Positions 20,705-29,713 of a DNA stretch of 64,000 nt are shown here, in pieces. The DNA is from Pseudomonas sp. Gutcm_11s (GTDB lineage Bacteria; Pseudomonadota; Gammaproteobacteria; Pseudomonadales; Pseudomonadaceae): the NCBI RefSeq assembly GCF_028649395.1, contig NZ_JAQSUW010000014.1, forward strand, positions 416,246 through 480,245, written 5' to 3'. The notes under the pieces were generated by a model that was given only the letters and a program-made list of their open reading frames with translations, ran no database searches and was not told where the DNA came from. Made by a program: the position numbers and the translations under genes. Within the stretch, counting starts at the first letter, position 1, and each line of letters starts with the position of its first letter.

Positions 20705-22480
20705 TTAATAAGTACGTACTTTGGGTTCGAACGCCGGAACGGTCTTCGGCGCGAAGTTGACGGCGCGCTTGGACACGCGCTTCTCACCCGGGAAGTACAG
20801 GGAGTGGCACAGCCAGTTCTCGTCGTCGCGATCCTCGAAGTCTTCGCGGGCGTGGGCGCCACGGGACTCGGTACGGGTGTCGGCGGCGATGGCAGTGGCT
20901 TCGGCCACTTCCAGCAGGTTCTGCAGCTCCAGCGCTTCGATACGCGCGGTGTTGAAGGCCTGGCTCTTGTCGGCAATCTTGACGTTGGCGATGCGCTCGC
21001 GCAGATCGGCCAGCTGAGTGATGCCCTTCTTCATGTATTCGCCGGTACGGAATACGCCGAAGTAGTTCTGCATGCACTGCTGCAGCTCTTTACGCAGCGG
21101 AGCCACGTCTTCGCCACTGCTGCGCTCGTTGACGCCGGACAGACGCTTCAGGGAAGCCTCGATGTCGGTGTCGCTGGCGCCACGGACTTCCACGCCTTCT
21201 TTCAGCGCTTTTTCCAGGTGCAGACCAGCAGCACGACCGAACACGACCAGGTCGAGCAGCGAGTTGCCGCCCAGACGGTTGGCGCCGTGTACCGATACGC
21301 AAGCCACTTCACCTACGGCGAACAGGCCTTCGATGATCTTGTCGTTGCCGTTGGCGTCCTGGGTGATGGCCTGGCCATGAATGTTGGTGGCAACGCCGCC
21401 CATCATGTAGTGGCAGGTCGGGATCACCGGAACCGGAGCGAGAACCGGGTCGACGTGAGCGAAGGTCTTGGACAGTTCGCAGATGCCCGGCAGGCGGCTG
21501 TGCAGCACTTCTTCGCCGAGGTGGTCGAGTTTCAGCAGCACGTGGTCCTTGTCCGGGCCACAGCCGTTGCCGGCGATCACTTCCTTGACCATGGAGCGGG
21601 CAACTACGTCGCGGCCGGCCAGGTCTTTGGCGTTCGGAGCGTAACGCTCCATGAAGCGCTCGCCATGGGCGTTGATCAGGTAACCACCCTCACCACGGCA
21701 GCCTTCGGTAACCAGTACACCAGCGCCGGCGATACCGGTCGGGTGGAACTGCCACATTTCGATGTCCTGCACTGGCACGCCAGCACGCAGGGCCATGCCC
21801 ACGCCGTCGCCGGTGTTGATCAGGGCGTTGGTGGTGGATGCGTAGATACGGCCAGCACCGCCAGTGGCCAGAACCACGGCCTTGGAGCGGATGTAGACGG
21901 TTTCGCCAGTCTCGATGCAGATGGCGATGATGCCGACGATGGCGCCGTCCTGGTTCTTCACCAGGTCTACGGCGTACCACTCGTTGAGGAACGAGGTGCC
22001 GGCCTTCAGGTTGGCCTGGTACAGGGTGTGCAGCAGGGCGTGACCGGTACGGTCAGCAGCGGCACAGGTACGGGCAGCCTGGACGGACGGATTATCCGGG
22101 CCCTTGGACTGGCCACCGAACGGACGCTGGTAGATGCGGCCTTGCTCGGTACGGGAGAACGGCAGGCCCATGTGCTCGAGCTCGAACACGGCCTCCGGAC
22201 CCACGGAACACATGTATTCGATCGCGTCCTGGTCACCGATGTAGTCGGAGCCCTTGACGGTGTCGTACATGTGCCAGCGCCAATCGTCGTTCGGGTCGGC
22301 CGAGGCGATGGCGCAGGTGATGCCACCCTGGGCGGAAACAGTGTGCGAACGAGTCGGGAAGACTTTGGTCACAACAGCGGTCTTGTGACCACCTTGAGCC
22401 AGTTGCAGCGCGGCACGCATGCCGGCACCGCCACCACCAACGATGATGGCGTCATAGGAAAGAGTACGAATGCTAGACAT
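20705..22480 (-). CDS. sdhA: Succinate dehydrogenase flavoprotein subunit
   Basis: A 591-residue catalytic subunit oxidising succinate to fumarate. FAD-binding [19 protein letters not shown], covalent-FAD His in [11 protein letters not shown], active-site segments [12 protein letters not shown] and [13 protein letters not shown], and C-terminal NWLCHSLYF are all present. It is attached to the inner membrane through SdhC/SdhD. It lies 3 bp after sdhD and 11 bp before sdhB in the sdhCDAB operon. Confidence 0.98.
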   Translation of the reverse strand: MSSIRTLSYDAIIVGGGGAGMRAALQLAQGGHKTAVVTKVFPTRSHTVSAQGGITCAIASADPNDDWRWHMYDTVKGSDYIGDQDAIEYMCSVGPEAVFELEHMGLPFSRTEQGRIYQRPFGGQSKGPDNPSVQAARTCAAADRTGHALLHTLYQANLKAGTSFLNEWYAVDLVKNQDGAIVGIIAICIETGETVYIRSKAVVLATGGAGRIYASTTNALINTGDGVGMALRAGVPVQDIEMWQFHPTGIAGAGVLVTEGCRGEGGYLINAHGERFMERYAPNAKDLAGRDVVARSMVKEVIAGNGCGPDKDHVLLKLDHLGEEVLHSRLPGICELSKTFAHVDPVLAPVPVIPTCHYMMGGVATNIHGQAITQDANGNDKIIEGLFAVGEVACVSVHGANRLGGNSLLDLVVFGRAAGLHLEKALKEGVEVRGASDTDIEASLKRLSGVNERSSGEDVAPLRKELQQCMQNYFGVFRTGEYMKKGITQLADLRERIANVKIADKSQAFNTARIEALELQNLLEVAEATAIAADTRTESRGAHAREDFEDRDDENWLCHSLYFPGEKRVSKRAVNFAPKTVPAFEPKVRTY

Positions 22481-22483
22481 GGA

Positions 22484-22852
22484 TCAGAAACCCCACAGGA
22501 TCTGCACACCCCAGACGAACACGACGAACTGGAGCACGCCGCAAACCGCCTGGACGAGGAAACGCACACCGGTCGCCCAACGGCCAATGGCCATGGGGGT
22601 CAGGTAGTCGGTGGTGATGGTCCACATACCGACCCAGGCATGCACGATGAGAGCAACCAGAGCCAGCAGGCTGAAGATGCGCATCGCAGTGTGGGAGAAC
22701 AGACCATGCCAGTCGGCGTAGGTGAGGCCCGGATGAGCCACCAGGAAGCCGATCAGGAACAGGAAATAAGCCGCGAGAACGACCGCCGATACACGCTGGG
22801 CCATCCAGTCATAGAGGCCAGAGCGCGAGAAATTGGTTACGTTGGTTACCAT
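22484..22852 (-). CDS. sdhD: Succinate dehydrogenase membrane anchor subunit
   Basis: A 122-residue protein with three membrane spans (MVTNVTNFSRSGLYDWMAQR start; then hydrophobic blocks about 22-40, 56-75, 90-112). The VHAWVGMWTITTDYL segment holds the conserved heme-b ligand His region and quinone-site Asp-Tyr. Its ATG overlaps the sdhC stop (ATGGTAA), so the two anchors are coupled. The frame is open further upstream, but that extension lies inside sdhC and is a shadow. Confidence 0.93.
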   Translation of the reverse strand: MVTNVTNFSRSGLYDWMAQRVSAVVLAAYFLFLIGFLVAHPGLTYADWHGLFSHTAMRIFSLLALVALIVHAWVGMWTITTDYLTPMAIGRWATGVRFLVQAVCGVLQFVVFVWGVQILWGF

Positions 22853-23232
22853 ACCCAGACCCCCGCCAGAACAATGATCACCACCGAGACGGCGAGAACA
22901 ATCTTCGAGCCCAGCTTGCCGCCTTCCAGCGACTCGCCGACACCCATGTCCATGATCAGGTGGCGTACACCGGCCACCAGGTGATACAGCAGGGCGGACA
23001 GAAGACCCCAGACGATCAGCTTGGCCAGCGGACTGGTCAGGCACGCCTTAACTTCTGCAAAGCCTTCCTCGGAGGCCAGGGATTTATCCAGAGCAAACAG
23101 CATCAGGATGATTCCCAGGAAGAGGATGACACCGGAAATACGGTGCAGAATGGACGTATAAGCTGTGATCGGGAGTTTTATGGTCCTGAGATCTAGGTTT
23201 ACAGGTCGTTGGCTATTCACGGCTTTTTTCAC
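22846..23232 (-). CDS. sdhC: Succinate dehydrogenase cytochrome b556 subunit
   Basis: A 128-residue three-span anchor with YTSILHRISGVILF (quinone site) and HLVAGVRHLIMDMG (heme b His). The start is the GTG at 23232 (KKAVNSQRPVNLDLRTIKLP), matching the family N-terminus, with AGGGG about 9 bp upstream. An upstream in-frame ATG at 23370 would add 46 non-conserved residues. First gene of the sdhCDAB operon, with a good sigma70 promoter at 23352-23380. Confidence 0.93.
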   Translation of the reverse strand: MKKAVNSQRPVNLDLRTIKLPITAYTSILHRISGVILFLGIILMLFALDKSLASEEGFAEVKACLTSPLAKLIVWGLLSALLYHLVAGVRHLIMDMGVGESLEGGKLGSKIVLAVSVVIIVLAGVWVW

Positions 23233-23351
23233 ACTAGAGGCCCCTAACAAACAGGGCAAGTTGTCGGGAAGTGCACTGGTCAGGTACCCCTCACCAAAGG
23301 GAGTGCCAGCCGCCTGATTACAGGCTTTCAGGCTTCGGCGGCCGGGCGCAG

Positions 23352-23380
23352 AGTATAGACAGTTAGGCAACTAATGACAA
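23352..23380 (-). promoter_or_regulatory. Sigma70 promoter of sdhCDAB
   Basis: On the - strand TTGTCA, a 17-bp spacer, then TATACT: five of six matches at both hexamers. The predicted start near 23345 gives a leader of about 113 nt, which contains a stem-loop with GCCGCC/GGCGGC and GCCTG/CAGGC pairing at about 23307-23340 (a possible sRNA or ribosome-access element; inference). Confidence 0.7.
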
Positions 23381-23495
23381 CGCAGATGCCCACCCCGAAA
23401 AGCGGATTGCGCGCCCTATATAAATGTCGTATTAGGCCCTTGCGCGCGCGACTGAAAAGTGGCTGAAACCCCTCTGCTGTCTGGGTTTTCGCAAA

Positions 23496-23523
23496 TTGAC
23501 ATTCAAATTTATGTCTCTATAGT
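23496..23523 (+). promoter_or_regulatory. Sigma70 promoter of gltA
   Basis: TTGACA (perfect -35) at 23496, 16-bp AT-rich spacer, TATAGT (-10) at 23518. The predicted start at about 23530 lies 52 nt before the gltA ATG. Together with the sdhC promoter it fills the 349-bp divergent gap 23233-23581, in which no gene was found. Confidence 0.8.
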
Positions 23524-23581
23524 GTCCCGGGCCCTGCGTGGGGGGCTTCTGATGATTCCAAGCATAAACAGGAGGCCGAAC

Positions 23582-24871
23582 ATGGCTGACAAAAAAGCGC
23601 AGTTGATCATCGAGGGCAATGCCCCCGTAGAGCTGCCCGTACTGACCGGCACCGTAGGTCCCGATGTTGTCGACGTGAGGGGCCTGACCGCCACGGGTCG
23701 CTTCACCTTTGATCCTGGCTTTATGTCGACCGCCTCTTGCGAGTCGAAGATCACCTATATCGACGGTGACCAGGGCATCCTGCTGCACCGCGGCTACCCC
23801 ATCGAGCAACTGGCCGATAAATCCGACTACCTGGAAACCTGCTTCCTGCTGCTGAACGGCGAACTGCCGACTGCCGAACAGAAGGCCCAGTTCGTCAGCA
23901 CCATCAAGAACCACACCATGGTGCACGAGCAGTTGAAGAGCTTCTTCAACGGCTTCCGCCGCGATGCCCACCCGATGGCCATCATGTGCGGCGTAGTTGG
24001 CGCCCTCTCCGCCTTCTACCATGACTCTCTGGACATCAATAATCCGCATCACCGCGAAGTATCGGCCATGCGCCTGATCGCCAAGATGCCGACCATTGCT
24101 GCCATGACTTACAAGTACTCCATGGGCCAACCCATGATGTACCCGCGTAACGACCTGAACTACGCGGAAAACTTCCTGCACATGATGTTCAACACCCCGT
24201 GCGAGATCAAACCGATCAGCCCGGTACTGGCCAAGGCAATGGACCGCATCTTCGTCCTGCACGCCGACCATGAGCAGAACGCCTCCACCTCCACCGTGCG
24301 CCTGGCCGGCTCTTCCGGTGCCAACCCGTTCGCCTGTATCGCCGCCGGCATCGCCGCGCTGTGGGGCCCGGCACACGGCGGCGCCAACGAAGCCGTACTG
24401 AGCATGCTGGACGAGATCGGCAGCGTCGAGAACATCGACAAGTTCATCGCCAAGGCGAAGGACAAGAACGATCCGTTCAAGCTGATGGGCTTCGGCCACC
24501 GCGTGTACAAGAACCGCGACCCGCGCGCCACCGTGATGAAGAAGACCTGCGACGAAGTTCTGGCCGAACTGGGCATCAAGAACGACCCGCAGCTGGAACT
24601 GGCCATGCGCCTGGAAGAGATCGCTCTCACCGATCCGTACTTCAAGGAACGCAACCTGTACCCGAACGTGGACTTCTACTCGGGCATCATCCTCAAGGCC
24701 ATCGGCATCCCGACCAGCATGTTCACCGTGATCTTCGCCCTGTCGCGTACCGTCGGCTGGATCTCGCACTGGAAGGAAATGCTGTCCAGCCCGTACAAGA
24801 TCGGCCGTCCGCGCCAGCTGTACACCGGCTACGACAAGCGCGACTACGTCGCCCTGGATCAGCGCAAGTAA
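23582..24871 (+). CDS. gltA: Type II citrate synthase
   Basis: A 429-residue hexameric-type citrate synthase that condenses oxaloacetate and acetyl-CoA. Start [20 protein letters not shown] with AGGAGG upstream; catalytic His residues in [12 protein letters not shown] and [12 protein letters not shown], and the [13 protein letters not shown] segment preceding the catalytic Asp region. The N-terminal domain with Cys residues typical of NADH-sensitive type II enzymes is present. Divergent from sdhCDAB, as is usual in pseudomonads, and followed by a strong terminator. Confidence 0.98.
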   Translation: MADKKAQLIIEGNAPVELPVLTGTVGPDVVDVRGLTATGRFTFDPGFMSTASCESKITYIDGDQGILLHRGYPIEQLADKSDYLETCFLLLNGELPTAEQKAQFVSTIKNHTMVHEQLKSFFNGFRRDAHPMAIMCGVVGALSAFYHDSLDINNPHHREVSAMRLIAKMPTIAAMTYKYSMGQPMMYPRNDLNYAENFLHMMFNTPCEIKPISPVLAKAMDRIFVLHADHEQNASTSTVRLAGSSGANPFACIAAGIAALWGPAHGGANEAVLSMLDEIGSVENIDKFIAKAKDKNDPFKLMGFGHRVYKNRDPRATVMKKTCDEVLAELGIKNDPQLELAMRLEEIALTDPYFKERNLYPNVDFYSGIILKAIGIPTSMFTVIFALSRTVGWISHWKEMLSSPYKIGRPRQLYTGYDKRDYVALDQRK

Positions 24872-24883
24872 GCGCCCCAGCAA

Positions 24884-24914
24884 TAAAAAAGGCTGCCATT
24901 GGCAGCCTTTTTTA
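24884..24914. terminator. Bidirectional terminator between gltA and the START-domain gene
   Basis: GGCTGCC-att-GGCAGCC with AAAAAA before and TTTTTT after, so it can stop transcription from both convergent genes. Confidence 0.92.
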
Positions 24915-24961
24915 TTTCCAGACAGTCTCAGAACCCGCCTCAGCGGGCCCTGAGTCGACTG

Positions 24962-25570
24962 TCAGCGTTTCTCGGCCAGCGCGCGCAGGCCATTCAGGGT
25001 GTTGAACGGCGCATCCACCACGAAGCTGTTGGCCAGCCAGGACGGCACGCTGCCGCCCGGCTCGGTGTGCACCTGATAGGTCACCTCGACCATGCCATCG
25101 GCCTTGGGCACGAAGGTCCAGGCGCCCTCCAGGCTGGCTACGCGTACATGATCCTTGTCCGCGGGACGGTACTCGGGCTGGCCGTCGAGCTTGCGCACCA
25201 GGCTGCCGTCGGCGTTTTCGACGGTCACCACATGCAGTACCGAATCACGCGCGGTCACCGGCCAGGGCATCTCGAAACGGGTGTAGACCCAGCTCTCGGC
25301 GCCCTCGTGCTTGAGCAGGCTCTGCTCGGCACAGGCGTGAATCCACTTGCAGGAACCCTGCACATCCTCCTGCAGGGCGCGCAGGCTGGCGACATCGCTC
25401 TTGATCGTGGTCACGCCGCGGTAGGCCTTGTACTTGGACCCCTGAACCTCGCTCAGGTAGATCTTGATGCCATCCTCGTCCTTGGCCAGCTTCCAGTCCT
25501 CGGCATGGGCCAGGCCACTCGCCAGCAGACTCAGGCCACAAACGGCGGCCACTCGACTCAATGCAATCAT
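24962..25570 (-). CDS. Exported START-domain (SRPBCC) lipid-binding-like protein
   Basis: A 202-residue protein with a signal peptide (MIALSRVAAVCGLSLLASGLAHA, cleavage about residue 23) and a StAR-related lipid-transfer fold: DWKLAKDEDGIKIYLSE at the start, WPVTARDSVLHVV and the C-terminal helix FNTLNGLRALAEK. Predicted to be periplasmic and to bind a hydrophobic ligand; the ligand is unknown. The second of two adjacent ATGs (25570) is chosen since AGGAG lies 5 bp before it. Two cysteines in CKWIHACAE may pair. Confidence 0.85.
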   Translation of the reverse strand: MIALSRVAAVCGLSLLASGLAHAEDWKLAKDEDGIKIYLSEVQGSKYKAYRGVTTIKSDVASLRALQEDVQGSCKWIHACAEQSLLKHEGAESWVYTRFEMPWPVTARDSVLHVVTVENADGSLVRKLDGQPEYRPADKDHVRVASLEGAWTFVPKADGMVEVTYQVHTEPGGSVPSWLANSFVVDAPFNTLNGLRALAEKR

Positions 25571-25628
25571 CATTGCTCCTTGGGAAAGGGTCCGCCGGCG
25601 GCGCCACCGGACCTGGGATTCGACCCGC

Positions 25629-25880
25629 TCAGGCAGTCGCTTGTTCCAACCAGCCAATCAAGCGGATGGCGTCTTCGCGGCTGGCACCACAGACCTCGAT
25701 GTCTGCAGCGAAACCCGAACAGACTGGCGGCCGCTCCGGGCGGCCGAAAATGGCGCAGAGAAACTCCGCAGTGAGGTGCAGGCAGCGCTCACCCGCGGCC
25801 TTGCCGTTGGGCATGCCGGGGATCGGAGTACTGATGGAAGGCGCGATGCAGCAGGCACCGCAGCCGGCACGACACTTCAT
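25629..25880 (-). CDS. YkgJ-family cysteine-cluster protein
   Basis: An 83-residue protein with the Cys pattern of the YkgJ/Fe-S oxidoreductase-like family: CRAGCGACC at the N-terminus, a middle RCLHL Cys, and later FLC, VCSGF and VCG residues that could coordinate zinc or an iron-sulfur cluster. The PxxPNGKAAGERC segment is characteristic. Function unknown. It lies between the GH31 and START genes, all leftward. Confidence 0.85.
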   Translation of the reverse strand: MKCRAGCGACCIAPSISTPIPGMPNGKAAGERCLHLTAEFLCAIFGRPERPPVCSGFAADIEVCGASREDAIRLIGWLEQATA

Positions 25881-25938
25881 GAAGGCTTCTCACGCGCTGG
25901 GCGGGCGCGATCTTAACGCCTGCGCGCCGCGCCTTCCA

Positions 25939-28158
25939 TCACCTGACGTCGCGCAATTTCGCCAGACTGGTCGCCATCGCGGCGCCTTCTGGATAGAACA
26001 CCGCCGGCTGGCCTATCGGCGTCGGCACCGTCACCGGCTCACCGGCACGCACCTGCAGCACCTTGCCCGACCACAGGTGCACCCAGTTGCCGGCCGGCAA
26101 CAGCACTTCCAGCTCGCTGACGCCCGGCTCCAGCACCGGCGCCACCAACAGCTGGTCGCCGAGCATGAAACTACGCGGCAGCTCCTGCTGCCCGGCCGGA
26201 TCGTCCGGATACTGCAGCCACAGCGGGCGCATCAACGGCATGCCACTGCGCGCGGCCTCCTCCATCAGCTGCTGCCGATAAGGTGCCAGTGCGGCGAAAA
26301 GCCTGGCGCTATGGGCAAACTGGGCCAGCAGGCGGGGCGAACTGTAGATCTGCTGGTTGGCGTCGGGGCGGTTGCCCTCGTGGCTGCGCAGCAGGCTGGT
26401 GAAGGCGGAGAACTCCATCCAGCGCAGCAGCAGCTCTTCGTCGCGGTGGTAGTCCTTCAAGGGATGCGTGATGGTGGTGTAGCCACCGGTATCGCTGTGG
26501 TTGAGGCTGAATCCGGACAGGCCGCCGGACAGCATGCCCAGCAGTGCGCTGTGCAGGCCGTCATCGACATCCCAGGTGACCAGCTGATCGCCGGCCCACA
26601 GGCTGGTGGTCAGCCCCGGGCTGCGACTGAAGGCCGAGCGCATGAAGAAGAACAGCTCGCCCTGCCCGCCCGCCTCCTCCAGCAGCTCGCGATTGAGCCG
26701 CGCCCACTCCTCGGGATAGCGGTTGTGTGCCAGCGCCGCCGGCTCGCCGCTGGCCAGCTGCGCCTCGTAGGGCAGCGCCTCGCCGAAGTCGGCCATCCAG
26801 CCGGAAAAACCCTTGGCCAGCATCTCCTCGCGCAGCACCTGCTTGAGCCACTGGTACGCGGCGGGATTGCTCAGGTCGAGCATGCCGGCACTGAAGCTGG
26901 TGTTGAGTAACGACAGCGGCTGGCCGGTGGCATCACGTAGCAGATAGCCGCGCTCGCGCGCCTCGGCATAGAGGTTGCGCGCAGCATTCGGCTTGTCGGC
27001 CATGTCCACCAGGAAGGGGTTCACATAGGCCAGCGTGCGCACTCCCCGCGCCTTGAGTTCGCCGTTCAGCTCGGCCCAGTGCGGATAGTGCTGCTCGTCC
27101 AGGCTCCAGTTCCACCACAGCTGCTTGCCGAAGCTGGTGGTGCGCTGGCCGACCCAATCCTGCAGCCAGACACCCGCCAGCGGCACTCCGACCTCGTCGA
27201 GCTGCCGCAGGATGCCGCGCACCCGCTCGCTGCCACCCTGCAGGCCGACGATGGCGCCGCGCTGGGTCCAGTCCGGCAGTGGAGGCATACGCCCGACCAC
27301 CGCCGTGTGCTGGGCGATCTGCCCCGGCGCACTCGCTGCCGTGTAGATGCGCGCAGCCAGGCTCCCCTCATGCACCTCCAGCTGCACACGGTGTTCGTCA
27401 CGCAGATCGAACACCTGGTAGGCGGCGGACTCGCTGAAGAAGCTGCGCCCCTTGCTGCTCAGGTAATGCGGCACGGGGGCGTAGCTGGTCCACCAGTCGC
27501 CACCAGCACGGGCGGTGAGGTTGGCAGCGGTAGTGATCGGCTCCAGGCCCCGCCCGACGCCCTGCTCCTGCACCAGGATCGGCAGGCGTCGGCCAGCCAG
27601 ATCGAAGGCGCTGAACTGCTCGCCGAAGCCATGGAAGCCCTCATCAGGCTCACGCTGCCAGCTGAGATAGAGGCGGTTGAGGTGCTCGTCGTCCAAAGCC
27701 ACGGCCACGCGCACACCACGCTCGCCGTCGTCCTCGAGAATCAGCACATAGCCCGTCGAGCTGCCATCGGCGCAGCCCAGGCTACCGCTGAGAATCACAC
27801 GTGCGCCGCGCTGCTCGATGTTCTCCAGACGTTGCTGGCGGCACAGCAGCTCGCGATGCTCGTCGACGAACATGGCGCCGCGGTGCTCCTCGACCTCTTC
27901 GCGACCACGCCCGGCAGCCAGGAATCCGCCCTCACTGGCCCACAGCACGCGCTGCCCGGCCAGCAACTGCAGGCGCTGACCATCCCATTGCAGGTGGTTA
28001 GCACCAAGCTCGAAGCCCTGCGACCCTCTCAGCGCAGGCGCCACCTCGAGATCGACCCAGACGGCCCGCTGCTGCCAGGCCTGCCAGCCACTCCAGGCAG
28101 CGCCCGCCACAACCGCTGCCACACCCAGCACTACCGCACCACGAGTCCACTTGCCCAC
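25939..28158 (-). CDS. GH31-family glycosidase, sulfoquinovosidase-like, membrane-anchored
   Basis: A 739-residue protein: N-terminal signal anchor (residues 7-27), beta domain, (beta/alpha)8 GH31 barrel, and a C-terminal beta domain. The nucleophile is Asp457 (WMADFGEALP) and the acid/base is Asp524 (WAGDQ). It aligns well with E. coli YihQ as I recall it: Gln307 = Q262, Gln333 = Q288, Trp349 = W304 and Tyr560 = Y508 are kept, but the sulfonate-binding Arg301 is Gln346. It may therefore cleave alpha-glucosides or another sugar instead of sulfoquinovosides. The anchor places it in the periplasm, unlike cytoplasmic YihQ. The start is GTG with AAGGGC upstream. No other sulfoglycolysis genes are nearby. 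Confidence 0.88.
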   Translation of the reverse strand: MGKWTRGAVVLGVAAVVAGAAWSGWQAWQQRAVWVDLEVAPALRGSQGFELGANHLQWDGQRLQLLAGQRVLWASEGGFLAAGRGREEVEEHRGAMFVDEHRELLCRQQRLENIEQRGARVILSGSLGCADGSSTGYVLILEDDGERGVRVAVALDDEHLNRLYLSWQREPDEGFHGFGEQFSAFDLAGRRLPILVQEQGVGRGLEPITTAANLTARAGGDWWTSYAPVPHYLSSKGRSFFSESAAYQVFDLRDEHRVQLEVHEGSLAARIYTAASAPGQIAQHTAVVGRMPPLPDWTQRGAIVGLQGGSERVRGILRQLDEVGVPLAGVWLQDWVGQRTTSFGKQLWWNWSLDEQHYPHWAELNGELKARGVRTLAYVNPFLVDMADKPNAARNLYAEARERGYLLRDATGQPLSLLNTSFSAGMLDLSNPAAYQWLKQVLREEMLAKGFSGWMADFGEALPYEAQLASGEPAALAHNRYPEEWARLNRELLEEAGGQGELFFFMRSAFSRSPGLTTSLWAGDQLVTWDVDDGLHSALLGMLSGGLSGFSLNHSDTGGYTTITHPLKDYHRDEELLLRWMEFSAFTSLLRSHEGNRPDANQQIYSSPRLLAQFAHSARLFAALAPYRQQLMEEAARSGMPLMRPLWLQYPDDPAGQQELPRSFMLGDQLLVAPVLEPGVSELEVLLPAGNWVHLWSGKVLQVRAGEPVTVPTPIGQPAVFYPEGAAMATSLAKLRDVR

Positions 28159-28253
28159 GCCCTTCCCCCACTACTCGAATGATCGACCCACGCCCCTGGC
28201 CGGTTGCGCCTGGCTCTTTTAGTCTTGCCCTACTCCACTACAGGAATCTCGCC

Positions 28254-28595
28254 ATGCCGGTCTGGATGCAAACCGCTGCCTTGCTGACCCTGTCCAACGT
28301 CTTCATGACCTTCGCCTGGTATGGCCATCTGAAGGCGCTGCATGCCAAGCCCTGGTTCATCGCCGCGCTGATCAGCTGGGGCATCGCCTTCTTCGAATAC
28401 ATGATCATGGTGCCGGCCAACCGCATCGGTTACACCGAGCTGTCGGTGGGCCAGCTGAAGATCATGCAGGAGGTGATCACCCTGGCGGTGTTCGTGCCCT
28501 TCAGCGTCTACGTGATGCAGCAGCCACTGAAGCTGGACTACCTGTGGGCAGGGCTGTGCCTGCTTGGCGCGGTGTACTTTATCTTCCGCGCCTGA
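28254..28595 (+). CDS. DMT-superfamily DUF486 membrane protein
   Basis: A 113-residue, four-span membrane protein of the DUF486 family (FMTFAWYGHLKAL, ISWGIAFFEYMIMVPANRIG, SVGQLKIMQEVITLAVFVPFSV). The size is that of small multidrug-resistance-like half transporters. Transport function is unproven. ATG at 28254 is preceded by AGGAA; the frame is open upstream but without family similarity. Convergent with the dehydrogenase gene. Confidence 0.88.
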   Translation: MPVWMQTAALLTLSNVFMTFAWYGHLKALHAKPWFIAALISWGIAFFEYMIMVPANRIGYTELSVGQLKIMQEVITLAVFVPFSVYVMQQPLKLDYLWAGLCLLGAVYFIFRA

Positions 28596-28646
28596 GTCCG
28601 ACGACGACCAAAAGCGTCGAGAGAAGCGGCGAATGGCGCCACAGCA

Positions 28647-28664
28647 GCCCGCCGACCGGCGGGC
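28647..28664. terminator. GC hairpin between convergent genes
   Basis: GCCCGCC-gacc-GGCGGGC, a perfect 7-bp stem, lies between the DUF486 gene and the leftward dehydrogenase gene. There is no T-run on either side, so it is at best a weak terminator or mRNA-end stabiliser. Confidence 0.45.
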
Positions 28665-28671
28665 CCGTGGT

Positions 28672-29544
28672 TCAGGAGTGCTGGTTGAGACGGGCGATCA
28701 GGCTGGAGGTATCCCAGCGGCCGCCGCCCATGCCCTGCACCTCGGCATAGAACTGGTCGACCAGCGCCGTGACTGGCAGCTGCGCGCCATTGCGGCGGGC
28801 CTCGTCGAGCAGGATCGACAGATCCTTGCGCATCCAGTCCACGGCGAAGCCGAAATCGAACTTGCCGGCCAGCATGCTCTGGTGGCGGTTCTCCAGCTGC
28901 CAGGACTGCGCCGCGCCCTTGCTGATCACCTCCATCGCCGCATGGCCGTCCAGCCCCGCGCGCTGGGCGAAGTGCAATGCCTCAGCCAGCCCCTGGACCA
29001 GGCCGCCGATGCAGATCTGATTGACCATCTTGGTCAGCTGGCCGCTGCCGACCGGCCCCATCAGCTTGATCATCTTGGCGTAGGCGTCGATCACCGGTTC
29101 GGCGCGCTTGTAGAAGGCCTCCTCGCCGCCGACCATCACCGTCAGCATGCCGTTCTCCGCCCCGGCCTGGCCGCCGGATACCGGCGCATCGAGGAAGCCC
29201 AGCTCATGTTCGGCCGCGATCAGCGCCAGCTCGCGGGCGACATTGGCCGAGGCGGTGGTGTGATCGACCAGCACGCTGCCCGCCGCCATGCCGGCAAAGG
29301 CGCCGTCCGGGCCGAGCACCACGCTGCGCAGATCGTCGTCATTGCCGACGCAGGTCATCACGAACTCGGCGCCCAAGGCCGCCTCGCGCGGGGTCGCTGC
29401 CGACTCACCGGCGAACTCGTCCTCCCATAGCTGTGTCTTACCAGGCGTGCGGTTGTACACGCAGACTTCATGTCCCTCGCAGGCCAGATGCCCAGCCATG
29501 GGGAAACCCATCACACCCAGACCGATAAACGCCACCTTTGCCAT
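28672..29544 (-). CDS. NAD(P)-dependent beta-hydroxyacid dehydrogenase (3-hydroxyisobutyrate dehydrogenase family)
   Basis: A 290-residue protein with Rossmann GLGVMGFPMAGHLA, the substrate loop DAPVSGGQAGAENG and the catalytic Lys in GQLTKMVNQ, followed by the all-helical C-terminal domain. Family members reduce or oxidise 3-hydroxyisobutyrate, tartronate semialdehyde, succinic semialdehyde or glyoxylate, and the exact substrate is not readable. The start at 29544 has AGGAGG upstream. Monocistronic by layout: convergent with the gene on its left and divergent from the exonuclease gene. Confidence 0.9.
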   Translation of the reverse strand: MAKVAFIGLGVMGFPMAGHLACEGHEVCVYNRTPGKTQLWEDEFAGESAATPREAALGAEFVMTCVGNDDDLRSVVLGPDGAFAGMAAGSVLVDHTTASANVARELALIAAEHELGFLDAPVSGGQAGAENGMLTVMVGGEEAFYKRAEPVIDAYAKMIKLMGPVGSGQLTKMVNQICIGGLVQGLAEALHFAQRAGLDGHAAMEVISKGAAQSWQLENRHQSMLAGKFDFGFAVDWMRKDLSILLDEARRNGAQLPVTALVDQFYAEVQGMGGGRWDTSSLIARLNQHS

Positions 29545-29713
29545 GCCGCACCTCCTGACTGACTGAGGCCCAAGCATAGCCCGGAACCGAATGGCGCCGG
29601 CCAGCACAGCTGGATGGCAAAACTGTGCACACCGCGTAACGGCCACCCATACTGGCAGCGGGCGAAGAGCCTGCCACGCGGCAGGGATCGAACAGGTTCT
29701 AAGGAGGAACCGC

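Noticed and set aside
23408..23434. A T7-promoter-like string on the - strand: TAATACGAC, then an A/T-rich stretch ending TATAGGG
   Set aside because: It has one extra base compared with the phage promoter and lies upstream of a far better sigma70 promoter for sdhC. There are no phage genes in the window; coincidence is the simplest reading.
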